Assembly: GCF_000801105.2 (NCBI RefSeq)
Contig: NC_079514.1
Coordinates: 25,522,293 to 25,586,292 of the forward strand
Reading direction: 5' to 3'
Length of the DNA: 64,000 nt
Origin: Raphanus sativus
Lineage: Eukaryota > Streptophyta > Magnoliopsida > Brassicales > Brassicaceae
This document shows, piece after piece, positions 1 to 11,495 of the stretch. The notes beneath the pieces were generated by a model that saw nothing but the letters and a program-made list of their open reading frames with translations, ran no database searches and was not told the DNA's origin. The position numbers and the translations under genes were made by a program. Numbering within the stretch: position 1 is the stretch's first letter; each line of letters begins with the position of its first letter.

Positions 1-1203
1 GGTAAAGATCAGTACGAAGAGCTGCCACACCAGGTCCATCAAGTAGCTTCAGTGACTCAACAAGAGAACACCCAACAAGATGACTGGAGCGAGCTTAAGG
101 CACCCAAGGTGGAGCTCAAACCACTCCCCCATGGTGTAAGGTATGCATTCCTTGGCCCTAATGAGACATATCCTGTCATTGTGAGTAGTGAACTTACTGA
201 ACCTGAGCTTGCTGAACTTTTGAAAACACTTAAAAGGTTTAGAAAAGCAATAGGTTACTCCCTTGATGATATCAAAGGGATCTCACCCACTTTGTGCATG
301 CATAGGATACATCTTGAGGATGAATCAATGACTTCTATCGAGCATCAAAGAAGGTTAAATCCTAACCTGAAGGATGTTGTAAAGAAGGAGATTCTTAAAC
401 TCTTAGATGCTGGTGTGATTTACCCTATTTCAGATTCTAAATGGGTATCTCCTGTGCATGTGGTTCCAAAGAAGGGTGGGATCACTGTTGTGAAAAATGA
501 TAAGGATGAATTAATACCCACAAGAACCATCACAGGACATAGAATGTGCATTGATTACCGAAAACTGAACTCTGCATCTAGAAAAGATCACTTCTCATTG
601 CCATTTATTGATCAGATGCTTGAGAGACTTGCAAATCATCCATTCTATTGTTTTCTTAACGGGTATTCAGGGTTCTTCCAAATACCCATACATCCCAATG
701 ATCAAGAGAAAACGACATTCACATGCCCCTATGGTACCTTTGCTTATCGAAGGATGCCATTTGGGCTGTGCAATGCTCCAGCCACCTTCCAAAGGTGCAT
801 GATGTCGATTTTCTCTGATCTTATTGAGGATGTTGTGGAGGTGTTTATGGATGACTTCTCTGTCTACGGATCTTCGTTTTCTGCTTGTTTGTCTAATTTG
901 TGCAGGGTCCTACAGAGATGTGAAGACACCAACCTTGTGCTCAACTGGGAGAAGTGTCACTTCATGGTTAAGGAAGGGATTGTTATTGGACACAAGATAT
1001 CAGAGAAGGGGATTGAGGTAGACAAAGCAAAGATTGATGTGATGGTCAGTTTGGCTCCCCCAAAGACAGTGAAAGACATCAGGAGCTTCTTGGGGCATGC
1101 TGGTTTCTATAGAAGGTTCATTCAGGACTTCTCAAGATCGCCAGGCCACTCACTAGACTGTTATGCAAGGAAGAGATCTTTCTCTTTGGTAAGGAATGTC
1201 TAG
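1..1203 (+). pseudogene. Athila-like Ty3/gypsy pol: reverse transcriptase, 5' end off window
   Basis: The reading frame is open from the window edge and holds a Ty3-type reverse transcriptase. The fingers motif with CIDYRKLN lies near 550-570, the palm motif B (MPFGLCNAPATFQ) near 754-792, and the catalytic FMDD box at about 845-856, with the conserved EKCHF block after it. The wording of these blocks is that of the Athila lineage. The frame is lost near 1134, where one base appears to be missing, and the RNase H part resumes in another frame at about 1140. It once copied element RNA into DNA in a Gag particle. The lesion makes it a pseudogene. The protease and gag lie outside the window. Confidence 0.85.
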
Positions 1204-2010
1204 AAGCTTTCAAGAAGTTGAAGAATGAGCTTGTAAATGCTCCCATTGTCCAGCCACCAGATTGAAGTCTACCCTTTGAGATCATGTGTGATGCTAATGA
1301 CTATGCTGTGGGAGCTGTCTTGGGCCAGAAGAAAGATGGCAAGACTCATGTGATCTACTATGCGAGCCAAACCTTGAATGATGCTCAGATGAAGTATGCC
1401 ACAACTGAGAAGGAGATGCTAGCCATTGTATTTGCATTTAAGAAGTTCAGGAGCTATTTGGTGGGGTCTAAAGTCATTGTCTACACAGATCATGCAGCTT
1501 TGAGACACCTTCTGGCCAAGAAAGATGCAAAACCGAGGCTTTTGAGATGGATCCTTTTGCTCCAAGAGTTTGATTTGGAGATTAGAGACAAGCCTGGAGT
1601 TGAAAATGGTGTAGCTGATCACTTGTCTAGACTGAAAATAGAATGTGGCGTTCCTATTGATGAGGGACTTCCAGAAGAGCAGATCATGGCTATTGGAGTA
1701 GTGATGGCAGCTTGTGAGACTGGTAGAAAGCTTGAAGAGGTTAAAGCTACTGAAGAGAAGGAACCTTGGTATGCTGATTTGGTGAACTACTTAGCCACAG
1801 GAAAAGAACCTTTGAATCTTGTGGGCTATGCCAAGAAGAAGTTCTTCAAGGATGTGAAGAGATACTATTGGGACGAGCCTTACCTCTACATTCTCTGCAA
1901 GGATCAGCTCTACAGAAGAGTGGTTGCCAATGAAGAAGTTGAAGGGATCCTTACACACTGTCATAGATCATCTTATGGAGGTCACTTTGCTACCTTCAAA
2001 ATATTTTTTT
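1204..2010 (+). pseudogene. Athila-like pol: RNase H and truncated integrase zinc-binding region
   Basis: This continues the same pol in a shifted frame. The RNase H domain is clear: the D-containing start ([15 protein letters not shown]) at about 1284, the E of [12 protein letters not shown] near 1410, and the [11 protein letters not shown] block near 1480. A TGA at 1264-1266 stands where the family has a tryptophan codon, so there is a stop as well as the upstream frameshift. The frame continues through the RNase H to integrase linker to the start of the HHCC zinc finger ([10 protein letters not shown]), then ends abruptly at about 2003 in AT-rich sequence. The DDE core is absent, so the element was truncated here, presumably by the insertion that follows. 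Confidence 0.85.
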
Positions 2011-2121
2011 AAAAGTTTTTTAAAAGTTTCAAGGTCTTTGGGTATAAGTGATGTAAAATAACTGTTAAAATAGTGGGGAGATCCTTAAAAGTTTTTTAAA
2101 AGTTTCAAGGTCTTTGGGTAT
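2009..2121. repeat. 37-bp direct repeat, two copies 76 bp apart
   Basis: Copies at 2009-2045 and 2085-2121 are identical by eye (T-rich start, then CAAGGTCTTTGGGTAT at the end). They sit exactly where the Athila integrase stops and the LINE region starts. They could be a tandem duplication in the LINE leader or a scar of its integration. No other copy is seen in the window. Confidence 0.75.
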
Positions 2122-2351
2122 CCTTTTTTGTTTTGTTTTCGATTTTATTTTGGCTCATGATTGGTTATGGTTGTCTTGGTTGATGATTAGATTTTTTTCT
2201 AAGATCATATTGTGGAATAAAATGGGTATGTCGGTTTGCTGTTACTGGTGTTTTCCTACTTTGTACGGTTTGCTTTTGTTGGATTGCACATTGGATTATT
2301 AATATAATCTGGTGGGGTCATACATCTGCAGGGAGGTGGTTCATATTTGCC

Positions 2352-3773
2352 TTGTCATCATCAAAGAACCAGATACTGTGTTTGGTTACATCACACCAAA
2401 TACAGATAACTAATTGCCGCATGGGAAAGAAACTGGAATCTTTTATTTTAAGGTCTCAGTACAGGAATGGAACTTTTAAAAATATTGTCTCTGTGTCCCA
2501 TTGCGCATTGTACAGGTTTAGGCTACTTGAGATAGGGCTCATTGGTCCAAAGAACCAACAAGCACGAGGGTGGGCGGCTGAACAACTCACTAACAATCGC
2601 TGCAGACTACATCGTGTGACGTCTATAAGTTCCGGTTTTTTATTTTCTGGTTTTCTAATAAGCTCAGTGAACATTATGTGGGTCTTATGGTTTAGTAGTA
2701 GATTGAGTTCTTTGTATTGGCTTAAAGCTCATATCATGTTTTCTATATGGAATAAAGTTGGTGTTTTTGGTTCTTGGATTTCTGTTCTACAGTGGTTATG
2801 GTGTACTATAGCTTTGGAGTTTCAAGTCGGTGATTATTTACAGTGGCGATGGAGACGCACTGAGAATATGTTTGCCTATTCCATGTTTCAGTTAATTGCT
2901 AGTGCTGTCGCCACTAGTACCATGGCCTCATTAAGCCAAAGAAAAATATGGAGCAGACACCTTTATATAGGAATGGATACGTTCGAATTTGGCGAGGATA
3001 TAATTATTTATAAGTTGTTTACAAACCAGGCTCGTAAATGGATTACGAGGGATCACGATCTGGAGAGAAGAGCCTTTAAGGGGTTCAAGGTTTGTTTATT
3101 GGATTATGATTTGAAGATTGGTTTTGTCTTCTCCGAGGAATGGAAGAGACAAGAGAGACAGAGAGTATTGAGATTCATTGTGATATCTCGATTCAATGTT
3201 TTTATCTTGTTTAAACCTGACTCTTTTGTTAAGTGTTTATCAAGGAATAACAATGGATCTCTGGATTTTTTTTGGTTTAAGAGGAAAAGTATAAATAGAG
3301 TCTCTTTATGCCAATATAATTATGGACAAACGTTTGGTCAGTGGGAAGGGAATTGGATTATAGGTCCGAAACTGGATTGTAGTATGAATAGATTAACTCT
3401 ACTAAAGTGGTGTAGAATGATACGTAACCAATTTAGGATGATGGAGGTTGAGTTTATTAGGGTTTCATTATACCCGATTACATGCTCGGAGGAGCCAAAC
3501 AAATATAAATTTAATGAAAGTGCTAAGTTGACAAGGAGTAGGCACGTGAGCAAAATATGGGCTTGGGTAATGGACATATCTTTTAATGAGTTGAGAATTA
3601 AGATCCTCGGGTTATTAAGTTTGTTTTTAAACTATATGGTGCGAAGGGCTATACGAGCAAGGGCAATGGTAGAGACTGAGTTACTATGGAAGGGTATCTT
3701 CACACCCGACTTAATTACTCTGCAGAGTATTTTTAAAGTTTTTTCAAATGAAAGTATTAAGTTGGAATTGTAG
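2352..3773 (+). CDS. Unrecognised 473-codon ORF at the LINE ORF1 position
   Basis: A long stop-free frame precedes and overlaps ORF2 of the LINE by 26 bp, in a different frame. This is where plant L1 elements encode their RNA-binding ORF1 protein. The product, however, shows neither the usual DUF4283-like region nor a CCHC zinc knuckle. It is rich in Trp, Phe, Ile and Arg, with hydrophobic stretches in its first half and basic ones later. It stays open although ORF2 behind it has five stops. It could be a divergent ORF1 protein or a chance frame. I do not assign a function. Confidence 0.35.
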   Translation: MSSSKNQILCLVTSHQIQITNCRMGKKLESFILRSQYRNGTFKNIVSVSHCALYRFRLLEIGLIGPKNQQARGWAAEQLTNNRCRLHRVTSISSGFLFSGFLISSVNIMWVLWFSSRLSSLYWLKAHIMFSIWNKVGVFGSWISVLQWLWCTIALEFQVGDYLQWRWRRTENMFAYSMFQLIASAVATSTMASLSQRKIWSRHLYIGMDTFEFGEDIIIYKLFTNQARKWITRDHDLERRAFKGFKVCLLDYDLKIGFVFSEEWKRQERQRVLRFIVISRFNVFILFKPDSFVKCLSRNNNGSLDFFWFKRKSINRVSLCQYNYGQTFGQWEGNWIIGPKLDCSMNRLTLLKWCRMIRNQFRMMEVEFIRVSLYPITCSEEPNKYKFNESAKLTRSRHVSKIWAWVMDISFNELRIKILGLLSLFLNYMVRRAIRARAMVETELLWKGIFTPDLITLQSIFKVFSNESIKLEL

Positions 3774-6700
3774 AGGGATGGAAAGCAAATGGACTATTAG
3801 TTACTTACGAGAAATTTGGCAAAAGCACAAACCAGACTTCTTGTTCCTCTCGGAAACAAAGAAAGATTTTGAGTTTGTGCAGGGATTTCAAACGCATTTT
3901 GGATTTGATAATTTGGTGACGGTGGACCCCATAGGAACAAGCGGTGGGCTATCACTCTACTACAATAATGAATTTCAGATTCAGGTACTTTTTTCAAATA
4001 ATAGGATGATTGATGTGGAAGCAGTGGTTCTTGGAAAAAAGGTCTACATGACTTTTGTATATGGTGACCCGGTACAGAAATTAAGGGAACAAGTGTGGGA
4101 GTGTTATGGGTTATCAAGTTCAGATCCTTGGTTTATGATTGGAGACCTAAATGAGATAACCGGAAACCATGAGAAAGAAGGTGGTGCTTTAAGGCATCCA
4201 GATTCTTTTGTCTCTTTTAATAATATGATTCGTAATAGTGGTTTACTGGAATTTCCGGCAAAGGGAAATAAAATGTCATGGCAAGGAAGGCGAGGAAAAG
4301 GTAAAGGGGCTTTTATGGTTCGATGTAGGCTAGACAGGGCACTAGCCAATGAAGAGTGGCATACTCTTCTCCCATGTTCCTATACAGAATATTTAGGAAT
4401 GGTGGGCTCGGACCACCGGCCAGTAGTTGCATATTTGGAAGATAAAGTTATAAGGAAAAGAGGACAATTTAGATTTGATAAGAGATGGATTGGTAAAGAG
4501 GGATTTATGGAATCGATTGCGATGGGCTGGGCGAAGGACTATGGGTCGGATCAGGTGGATATAGTTAAAAAGATTAGCAATTGTCGACATGAAATTGCGA
4601 AATTGAGGAGAAATAATCCACCAACTGGAAAAGAAAAAATAGGGGAATTACAGAAAGCACTTGAGGAAGTGCAGATGGATGATTCTAGGACCCAGGAGGA
4701 CATTATGGAGGTATCTCGGAAGCTTCAGGATGCGTATAAGGATGAGGAGGAGTATTGGCATTAAAAGAGTCGAAATTTGTGGAATACGTTAGGGGATCAT
4801 AATACCAATTTTTTTCATGCTTTAACAAAACAAAGGAGAACACGCAATAGGATTGTGGGACTCCATGATACCCACGGGAATTGGATTACGGAGGATACTG
4901 GTATTGAGAAAGTGGCAGTAGATTATTTTGAAGATTTATTCAATACAACCTCACCTACAGATTTTGAGGGTTTTCTGGAGGAAATAAGGCCGGGTATTAC
5001 GCCACAGATGAATCAGAGGTTGCTGCGGCAGGCATCTGGGGAGGAAGTCCGAACTGCTTTATTTATGATGCATCCAGAAAAGGCTCCGGGGCCTGATGGA
5101 ATGACAGCTCTTTTCTTCCAACACTCGTGGCATGTGGTGAAACAGGATTTGGTGACTACGGTAAATAATTTCTTAATATCGGGAGAGTTGGATTCAAGGT
5201 TAAACATGACTAATATATGTATGATACCTAAAACGGAAAGGCCCACAAGGATGACAGAACTGCGACCAATAAGTTTATGTAATGTTGGATATATATCAAA
5301 GGTGTTATGTCAGAGATTGAAAATCTGTCTTCCAACGCTGATCTCAGAGACTCAATCGGTATTTGTGGCAGGGAGATTGATCTCGGACAATATTCTGATA
5401 GCTCAGAAAATGTTTCATGGCCTGCGAACACATAAGGCATGCCAAGGAAAATTTATGGCCATTAAAACAGATATGAGTAAAGCGTACGATCGAATAGAAT
5501 GGGATTTCATTAAAGCTCTTCTATTGAAGATGGGTTTTGATTCTCATTGGATTAAACTTTTAATGGAGTGTATATCATCGGTACAACATCGGGTGTTACT
5601 CAATGGTCAGCCACGAGGACATATAGTTCCTCAAAGAGGCTTACGGCAAGGGGATCTGTCATCCCCGTATCTATTCATTATGTGTACGGAAGCATTAATA
5701 GCAAATTTTAAAAAAGCAGAGGCTGATAAACGGCTTACTGGCATGAAGGTAGCAAGGGCTTGTCCATTGATATCACACTTGTTATTTGCAGATGATAGTC
5801 TTTTTTTCTGCAAAGCCCAACGGGAGGAGGCATAAACTATTCTCAAGATTCTAAATGAGTATGAGGCAGTTTCTGGCCAACTTATAAACTTTCAAAAGTC
5901 ATCAATTCAATTTGGGTACAAGATTGAGGAATCTTGTAGACAAGAAATGCAGGATATTTTAGGTATTCAGAATATAGGAGGAATGGGTTCCTATTTGGGT
6001 CTGCCGGAGAACATTGGTGGGTCAAAAATTCAGGTGTTTGGATTTCTGCAGGAGCGCCTGAATAATAGGATTAATGGCTGGACTTTTAAATTTTTTACCA
6101 AAGGAGGGAAAGAAGTGGTTATCAAATCAGTAACCACAGCTTTACCCAATCATGTGATGTCTTGCTATCGTCTACCAAAGGCAATAACAAAGAAATTAAC
6201 GAGTATTACAGCTCAGTTTTGGTGGAGCCCTGGAGGAAGAACAAAATGAATGCATTTGAAGTCTTGGGACAAGGTCTGCATTAGCAAAGAGGATGGTGGG
6301 TTGGGTTTCAAAGATATAACGGATTTAAACACGGCTATGCTGGGTAAGCAGTTATGGAGGCTGGTGGAGAAACCAAACACCTTATTTTTGAGAGTCTTTA
6401 AAGGAAGGTATTTCAGGAATGCTTCACCCCTGAAACCGATTAAATCATACTCACCGTCATATGGATGGCGAAGTATTAGCTCAGCTAGATCTCTGGTTAG
6501 CAAAGGACTAATTAAAAGGGTGGGAACAGGGTCATCCATATCTGTATGGAATGATCCCTGGCTCCCAACCACTCGCCCGAGACCAGCAAACAAAAATCAA
6601 ATTACCAGTCTTCATAGTAATCCTGATCTTACGGTTGATCAACTGATAGATCCAGAATTACGAATTTGGAATTCTCAGGCAATACAAGAATTAGTGGATC

Positions 6701-7809
6701 CCCAAGATGCAAAGATCATAGAAAGTATACCTCTGAGTAGGTTTACCAGAGGGGATAGAGACGGATGGCACTTTACACAAAATGGAAAGTACACGGTAAA
6801 ATCAGGGTATCAAATAGAACGGGTTTACCCAAATACAACCAAACCGGCTGCAGTATTTGGGCCAAATGTGGATTCACTTAAAGCACATTGTTGGAAAGTT
6901 CGCTGCCCGCCAAAGATTAAACATTTTCTATGGCAATTGGTATCAGGATGTATATCTGTCAGAAAGAATTTAAATGCGAGAGGGCTATCAGGGGACTTGT
7001 AATGCGATAGATGTGGGGCTACGGAGGAATCGATTAACCATGTGTTTTTTGAATGCCCTCCAGCGCGTCAGGTTTGCGCACTGTCCAATATCCCATCTAA
7101 CTCAACAATTTTCCCAACGGGATCTTTGTTCACAAATATGGATTACCTATTTTGGCGAATACGGCCCGAAATGGAAGATCATCAATTTGCTTGGATATTA
7201 TGGTATATTTGGAAAGGAAGAAATAATAAGGTCTTCAGTAATTTGGATATAGATCCGCGGGAGACTCTTCACATGGCGGTAACAGAAGCACGGCTATGGG
7301 CTGAGGCCCAAATAGTGCAAGTGCCAACACAAAATCCACAACAATCGAATATGCCGATGATTCCCGGCAGGTGGTGTTTCGTGGATGGTTCTTGGAAGGA
7401 AAATGAAGTTTTCTCTGGACAGGGATGGTATAGTACACTAGAAGGCTTCACATGACTAATGGGAGCACGGAATATAAGGGCTTCTCTTTCTCCTCTTCAC
7501 GCGGAGACAGAAGCTTTAGTATGGGCAATGGAATGCATGATGAATATGCGTCAGTTTCGGGTCACATTTGCAACAGATTGTCTGCAACTGGTGAAGATGG
7601 TTTCTGAACCAGAGGAATGGCCGGCGTTTGCTAACTATTTAGAAGACATAAAGACGTTGAAAGAATCCTTCCACGGCTTGGAGATCATTCATGTACCTCG
7701 CACACAAAATTTGAAGGCCGATGGCTTAGCACGTAGTGCTAGGAAACAAACATCTTTTGTTGTGCACATGGATGCAGAGCTACCATTTTGGTTTACAGAG
7801 TCTGTTTGA
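3748..7809 (+). pseudogene. LINE ORF2: endonuclease, reverse transcriptase, RNase H, with five in-frame stops
   Basis: One frame runs from ATG 3748 to TGA 7807-7809. The apurinic-type endonuclease comes first (WNCRG start, SETK, GDLNE, and SDHRPV near 4408). Then comes the RT with KTDMSKAYDRIEWDF near 5470, GLRQGD near 5640 and FADD at about 5788. A zinc-binding RT tail follows near 6880-7070 (KCPPKIKHFLW-like, then CDRCG and FFECP), and an RNase H of the plant L1 type at 7370-7790 (FVDGSW, HAETEAL, PRTQNLKADGLAR). In-frame stops stand at 4762, 5833, 6247, 7000 and 7453. There is no frameshift. Motif B reads GDLSSP where GDPLSP is usual. The protein would nick target DNA and prime reverse transcription. 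It is now dead. Confidence 0.9.
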
Positions 7810-7826
7810 GTCTGTAAAAGTCGATG

Positions 7827-7840
7827 AAAAAAAAAAAAAA
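7827..7840 (+). other. LINE poly(A) tail
   Basis: Fourteen consecutive A residues follow the ORF2 stop by 17 bp and mark the 3' end of the LINE. The expansin upstream region starts immediately after it. Confidence 0.8.
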
Positions 7841-7946
7841 GAAACCATTAAATCAAACTTATTAAAAATATTGTGGTAATGGATGCGCATATGAAACAAT
7901 GATGAACGCACGTCTATTACTTACTTGTTCGTACTCTTATTTTCTT

Positions 7947-7963
7947 ATAGTGTGTCTCACGTC
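7947..7963 (+). promoter_or_regulatory. Root-hair element (RHE) in the expansin promoter
   Basis: The 17 bases ATAGTGTGTCTCACGTC fit, position by position, the root-hair element consensus WHHDTGNNN(N)KCACGWH (four-N form) known from Arabidopsis EXPA7 and EXPA18 promoters, as I recall it. RHD6/RSL-type bHLH factors act through this element in trichoblasts. It lies 128 bp upstream of the start codon and about 63 bp upstream of the TATA box. The match is seen in the sequence; use in vivo is inferred. Confidence 0.7.
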
Positions 7964-8025
7964 GTGACATGACATCAGTTGTTTTTGCCTATCATTTTAG
8001 CAAAAAAAAAGTGAGCCATTGTTCA

Positions 8026-8034
8026 CTATATATG
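8026..8034 (+). promoter_or_regulatory. Probable TATA box of the expansin gene
   Basis: CTATATATG lies 57-65 bp upstream of the start codon, downstream of the root-hair element. That spacing leaves a short 5' leader of about 30-35 nt. No competing TATA lies between the LINE tail and the gene. Confidence 0.6.
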
Positions 8035-8090
8035 TGGGATCTTATGCAATCATAAGACTTGGCTTTCCAGAGAGAAAACAAAGAAAAAAA

Positions 8091-10698
8091 ATGGATCAAA
8101 GTTTGTACCGCAAGTGCTTGGTTATTTTGTCGGTAATGGGGATGATCGGAACATCATCTGCGGCATATGCTGGGAGTCCGTGGCGTCGTGCATCAGCCAC
8201 CTTCTACGGGGACGAAACCGCCGGCGAATCCATGGGTAAAAAATAAATGTTTTGAGGCGATATAGTTGAATGGACAACTTTCTTAAATAGACAATTTTTA
8301 TGTTTTTGTCACAAAAATAACACATAAAGAAGAAAATGATCAAAATATTTCATTTAAAGAGACAAAAGATTTATATACCCTAGGTATATAAACAAAAATA
8401 AAAAAAAAATTATTTGAAAATAATAAAAATAATAAATTTTATAGTTTCGAATTATATGTTTTAAAATTCAAATTTTTTTTTATAAAAAAAAATTTCAATT
8501 TTTTTCAATTTTTTCAAATTTTCTTTTTGAAATTCGAAAATGATTTTTGAAACTATTTTTAAAATTTTTATTTTCAAAATTTTAGTTTTTATTTTTAGTT
8601 TTATTTTTAGTTTTATAAAATTTGAAACCCTAAACTCAAAACTTCATCCCTTAACTTTAAATCCTAAAATTTGAATTAATTAACCCAATGGATATAAATG
8701 TAAATTTTTTTTATTGAAACATTTTGGTCACTTTAATCTTTTGAGGTTATATTTGTGACAAAAACTTTTAACGCTATCCTAGGCAATTTCTCTAGTTGAA
8801 ATGTAACTTACAATTTTTAACATCACCATGATATGCTTTGATCAGGTGGGGCTTGTGGCTATGGCAACCTATGGGACAGCGGCTATGGTGCGGCCACGTC
8901 GGCAATAAGTACAGTGCTGTTCAACGACGGTTACTCATGCGGTCAGTGTTTCCAAATAAGATGTGTGTCGTCGCCTAACTGCTACTACGGTTCACCAGCC
9001 ACCGTGGTTACTGCGACCAACATATGTCCACCGAATTGGGGTCAAAACTCCAACAACGGTGGATGGTGTAATCCGCCACGTGCCCATTTTGATCTGACTA
9101 AACCAGCTTTCATGAAAATCGCAGATTGGAAGGCTGGTATCATCCCTGTCTCATACCGAAGGTAAGCTAAACAAAACCACCAGGAATTTGCAACAAGGAT
9201 ATTACGTGGACTAAAAGTACTTGTATGTCTTAAATATTTCAGTTTCCTAATTTTTGCGGAGATGTGTGTGATAAAGGACCAGAGCGTTTTAAATAGCTGG
9301 TTTATGATTGAAGATATATTGAAACTTTTGCAAGATAATAATTGAGTTTTAATGAGAGAAAATACAAACTTTTGAAATATCTTACAATAGTCCTAAAAAG
9401 TTTTTATCATATTAAAAATACTGTCTAAGGAAAAATGACCAACATAACATTTATTAAAAAGTTTAAAGAACATATATCTCTAGAATTAATTGGTCTAAAA
9501 TTAGGGTTTAGTTTTTCTGGGATGGGATTAGATTTTAGGATCTAGAATTTTAAATAAAACTAAATAAATATTGAATGTATTATTCATTAAGAATAGCTTA
9601 GTCTTTTGTCTTTTAGTGAAGATTAATTTTGTCATTTTATATATAATATTTTGTTCATAAAACTTTTTAGAGACTTTTAAGAGATTTATCATTTAAATTA
9701 TTTTATTTTATTTTATTAAGATAAATTAAATCATTATATAAGTTTTTTTTTAAACACAAGCTATTGTATAAGTTAAAGCGCAATTCTCTCAAATAACCCA
9801 ATTTAAGTTTTTGTCACAAAAATAATCTTCAAAATAAAATTATCAAAATAGTCTCTTTTTATTTTGAAATTTTTAGCATTTATTTTCAATTTTGGAATTT
9901 GGAATCTCACTCCCAAAACTCACTTTTAACTGTAAACTCTAAATATAAATTAGTTATGGGTATAAATGCATATTTTACTCTCTAATAAAATATATTTCGG
10001 TTATTTTCTTTCTTGAATGTTATTTTTATGAAAATAAATTAAAAATAATATCCAAGAGATTTTAACAATCACATTAAACCATGTTCACATTAATTGAGTA
10101 GAATTTTTCTTTTAAAAACATCTCTTACCTTTAGGATAATAGGCTTGATGTTACTCAAAATTTCGAGATCACAAGTTATTACATGCATTTTATTATTATT
10201 ATATACATATCTAAACACTGCTAACGTTTATAAGATGTATTAAAATCAATCTACCCATGTAAACTGCTAAAATATGTTTGTCTTTTTTATTCTGTATTTT
10301 TCTAACTGTTAAAAAAAAAGAGGACAATTTTTTTTGTAACTGTATCGCTTTCTCACATCTGTTAGAACAATATATATATATACAGAGTGGCATGCAGAAG
10401 GAGTGGAGGAATAAAGTTCAAATTTGAAGGAAATGGATATTGGCTTTTAGTGTACGTGATGAACGTAGGTGGTGCGGGTGACATTAGGAACATGGCCGTT
10501 AAAGGTAGCCGTACGAACTGGATCGACATGAGCCACAACTGGGGAGCTTCTTACCAAGCTTTCTCTTCTCTCTATGGCCAATCTCTCTCGTTCCGACTAA
10601 CCTCCTACACCACTCGTCAGACCATTTACGCTTGGAATGCTGCTCCGGCTAGCTGGAGCGCTGGCAAGACCTACAACTCTTACACTAATTTCAGCTGA
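8091..10698 (+). CDS. EXPA18: Alpha-expansin, EXPA18/EXPA7 root-hair clade
   Basis: Three exons, 8091-8235, 8846-9161 and 10386-10698, with GT-AG introns, join to an uninterrupted 257-residue protein. Residues 1-27 are a signal peptide (cleavage likely after AAYA). A six-stranded double-psi barrel follows, with the GGACGYGN motif at 49-56, the alpha-expansin insertion WCNPP at 122-126 and the HFD motif at 129-131. The C-terminal carbohydrate-binding domain starts near residue 165 and keeps conserved Trp and Tyr residues. The protein loosens cell walls non-hydrolytically at acidic pH. Sequence similarity, the root-hair element upstream and a DUF1191 gene as next host gene all favour EXPA18; EXPA7 is the alternative. 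The in-frame ATG at 8019 is upstream of the TATA box, so 8091 is the start. No lesion seen. Confidence 0.9.
8236..8845 (+). other. Expansin intron 1
   Basis: A 610-bp phase-1 intron with GT donor and AG acceptor. It is strongly AT-rich with long T and A runs in the middle (8400-8720). No recognisable element or ORF is present. Confidence 0.85.
9162..10385 (+). other. Expansin intron 2
   Basis: A 1,224-bp intron with donor GTAAGC and an acceptor after a TATA-rich tract. It is AT-rich throughout and unusually long for this gene family. Some stretches (8640-8720 in intron 1; 9780-10000 here) share a loose resemblance, including a phrase meaning roughly TTTTTGTCACAAAAATAA. That suggests related AT-rich insertions in both introns, but I cannot define ends. 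Confidence 0.8.
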
Positions 10699-11495
10699 TT
10701 GTTAAAATCTTTAATGTGAACTACGGTTTTACCCCTCATTTTTGAGGTGCCGGTCTAACATTTTAGACTGCCCTAATCCAACTTTTAAATTATGTTTTTC
10801 ATTTTTTTATCCAAAATTACAAACACTAATATAAAAATAACTAAAGCTTTCATAAAACAATCAAACACATCTATACTATTAAAACATGATTTTATTGGCT
10901 TTTTTACTAAAAATACCATTTTCTTTACTAACATTGATAAGTATTCAGTTGTAACTCATTTTTCTAATCCAGTTGTAATTCTTTTTTCAATTTATAAATG
11001 TATCCTATTTAAGCACAAGAGCATTTTTAATCGTCTATAACAAATACTTACCTTTGAGATCCTCGATTATGATTCACTGGATTCTAATTTTGGAGTTTTT
11101 ATTTCATAAAGAACGATCGTATATTATTTGAGACGAACATTTTTATTCCATTCATCCTCACTGATTCATCATCCGCTGCTTTCATTGATGGTTGCATGTT
11201 TCAAGCTATCAATCAGTCTCCAATCTACGACGATCTCCAATAGTTAATATACATAAATATGAAACAAACGAAAAACCAATACATCTAACTAACCAAATCT
11301 CTTAAGCAAAAGCAAATATATGCAGACTCTAACCTTTGGTATTCTCGCAATCAATGGAGTGTTTAAACGTTAGCTAAGACATAGAAAATTAAGGCTTCAA
11401 TCTTTGTTTTCCTGGAAAAAATCGCTCTATGGATTTGATCTCTGAAAAAGTATAACCGTAGCAAAGAGATGAACAGAGAAGATGAAAAATCGTGA
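10699..11495. other. Intergenic region after the expansin; possible Helitron 5' end at 10870
   Basis: This is the expansin 3' flank. The sequence starting TCTATACTATTAAAACATG at 10870, preceded by A, resembles the 5' terminus of Brassicaceae Helitrons, but no hairpin plus CTAG end is found before the LTR element at 11496. Any such element is truncated. I see no gene here. Confidence 0.4.

Larger units (their letters stand above)
2085..7840 (+). mobile_element. L1-type LINE (non-LTR retrotransposon), near full length but mutated
   Basis: The order is leader, ORF1-like frame (2352-3773), endonuclease, reverse transcriptase, zinc-binding and RNase H domains (3748-7809), 17 bp of 3' UTR and a 14-base poly(A) tail at 7827-7840. 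This is the standard plant L1 layout with a C-terminal RNase H. The 5' boundary is uncertain; I place it near the second copy of the 37-bp repeat. I could not find a convincing target-site duplication matching the sequence after the tail. The 3' end lies about 250 bp upstream of the expansin start codon. Confidence 0.8.

Noticed and set aside
8019..8246. Upstream start for the expansin at 8019 and a 75-residue single-exon product
   Set aside because: The ATG at 8019 precedes the TATA box, and the frame runs into intron 1; the start at 8091 gives a good signal peptide and the exons join to a complete expansin.
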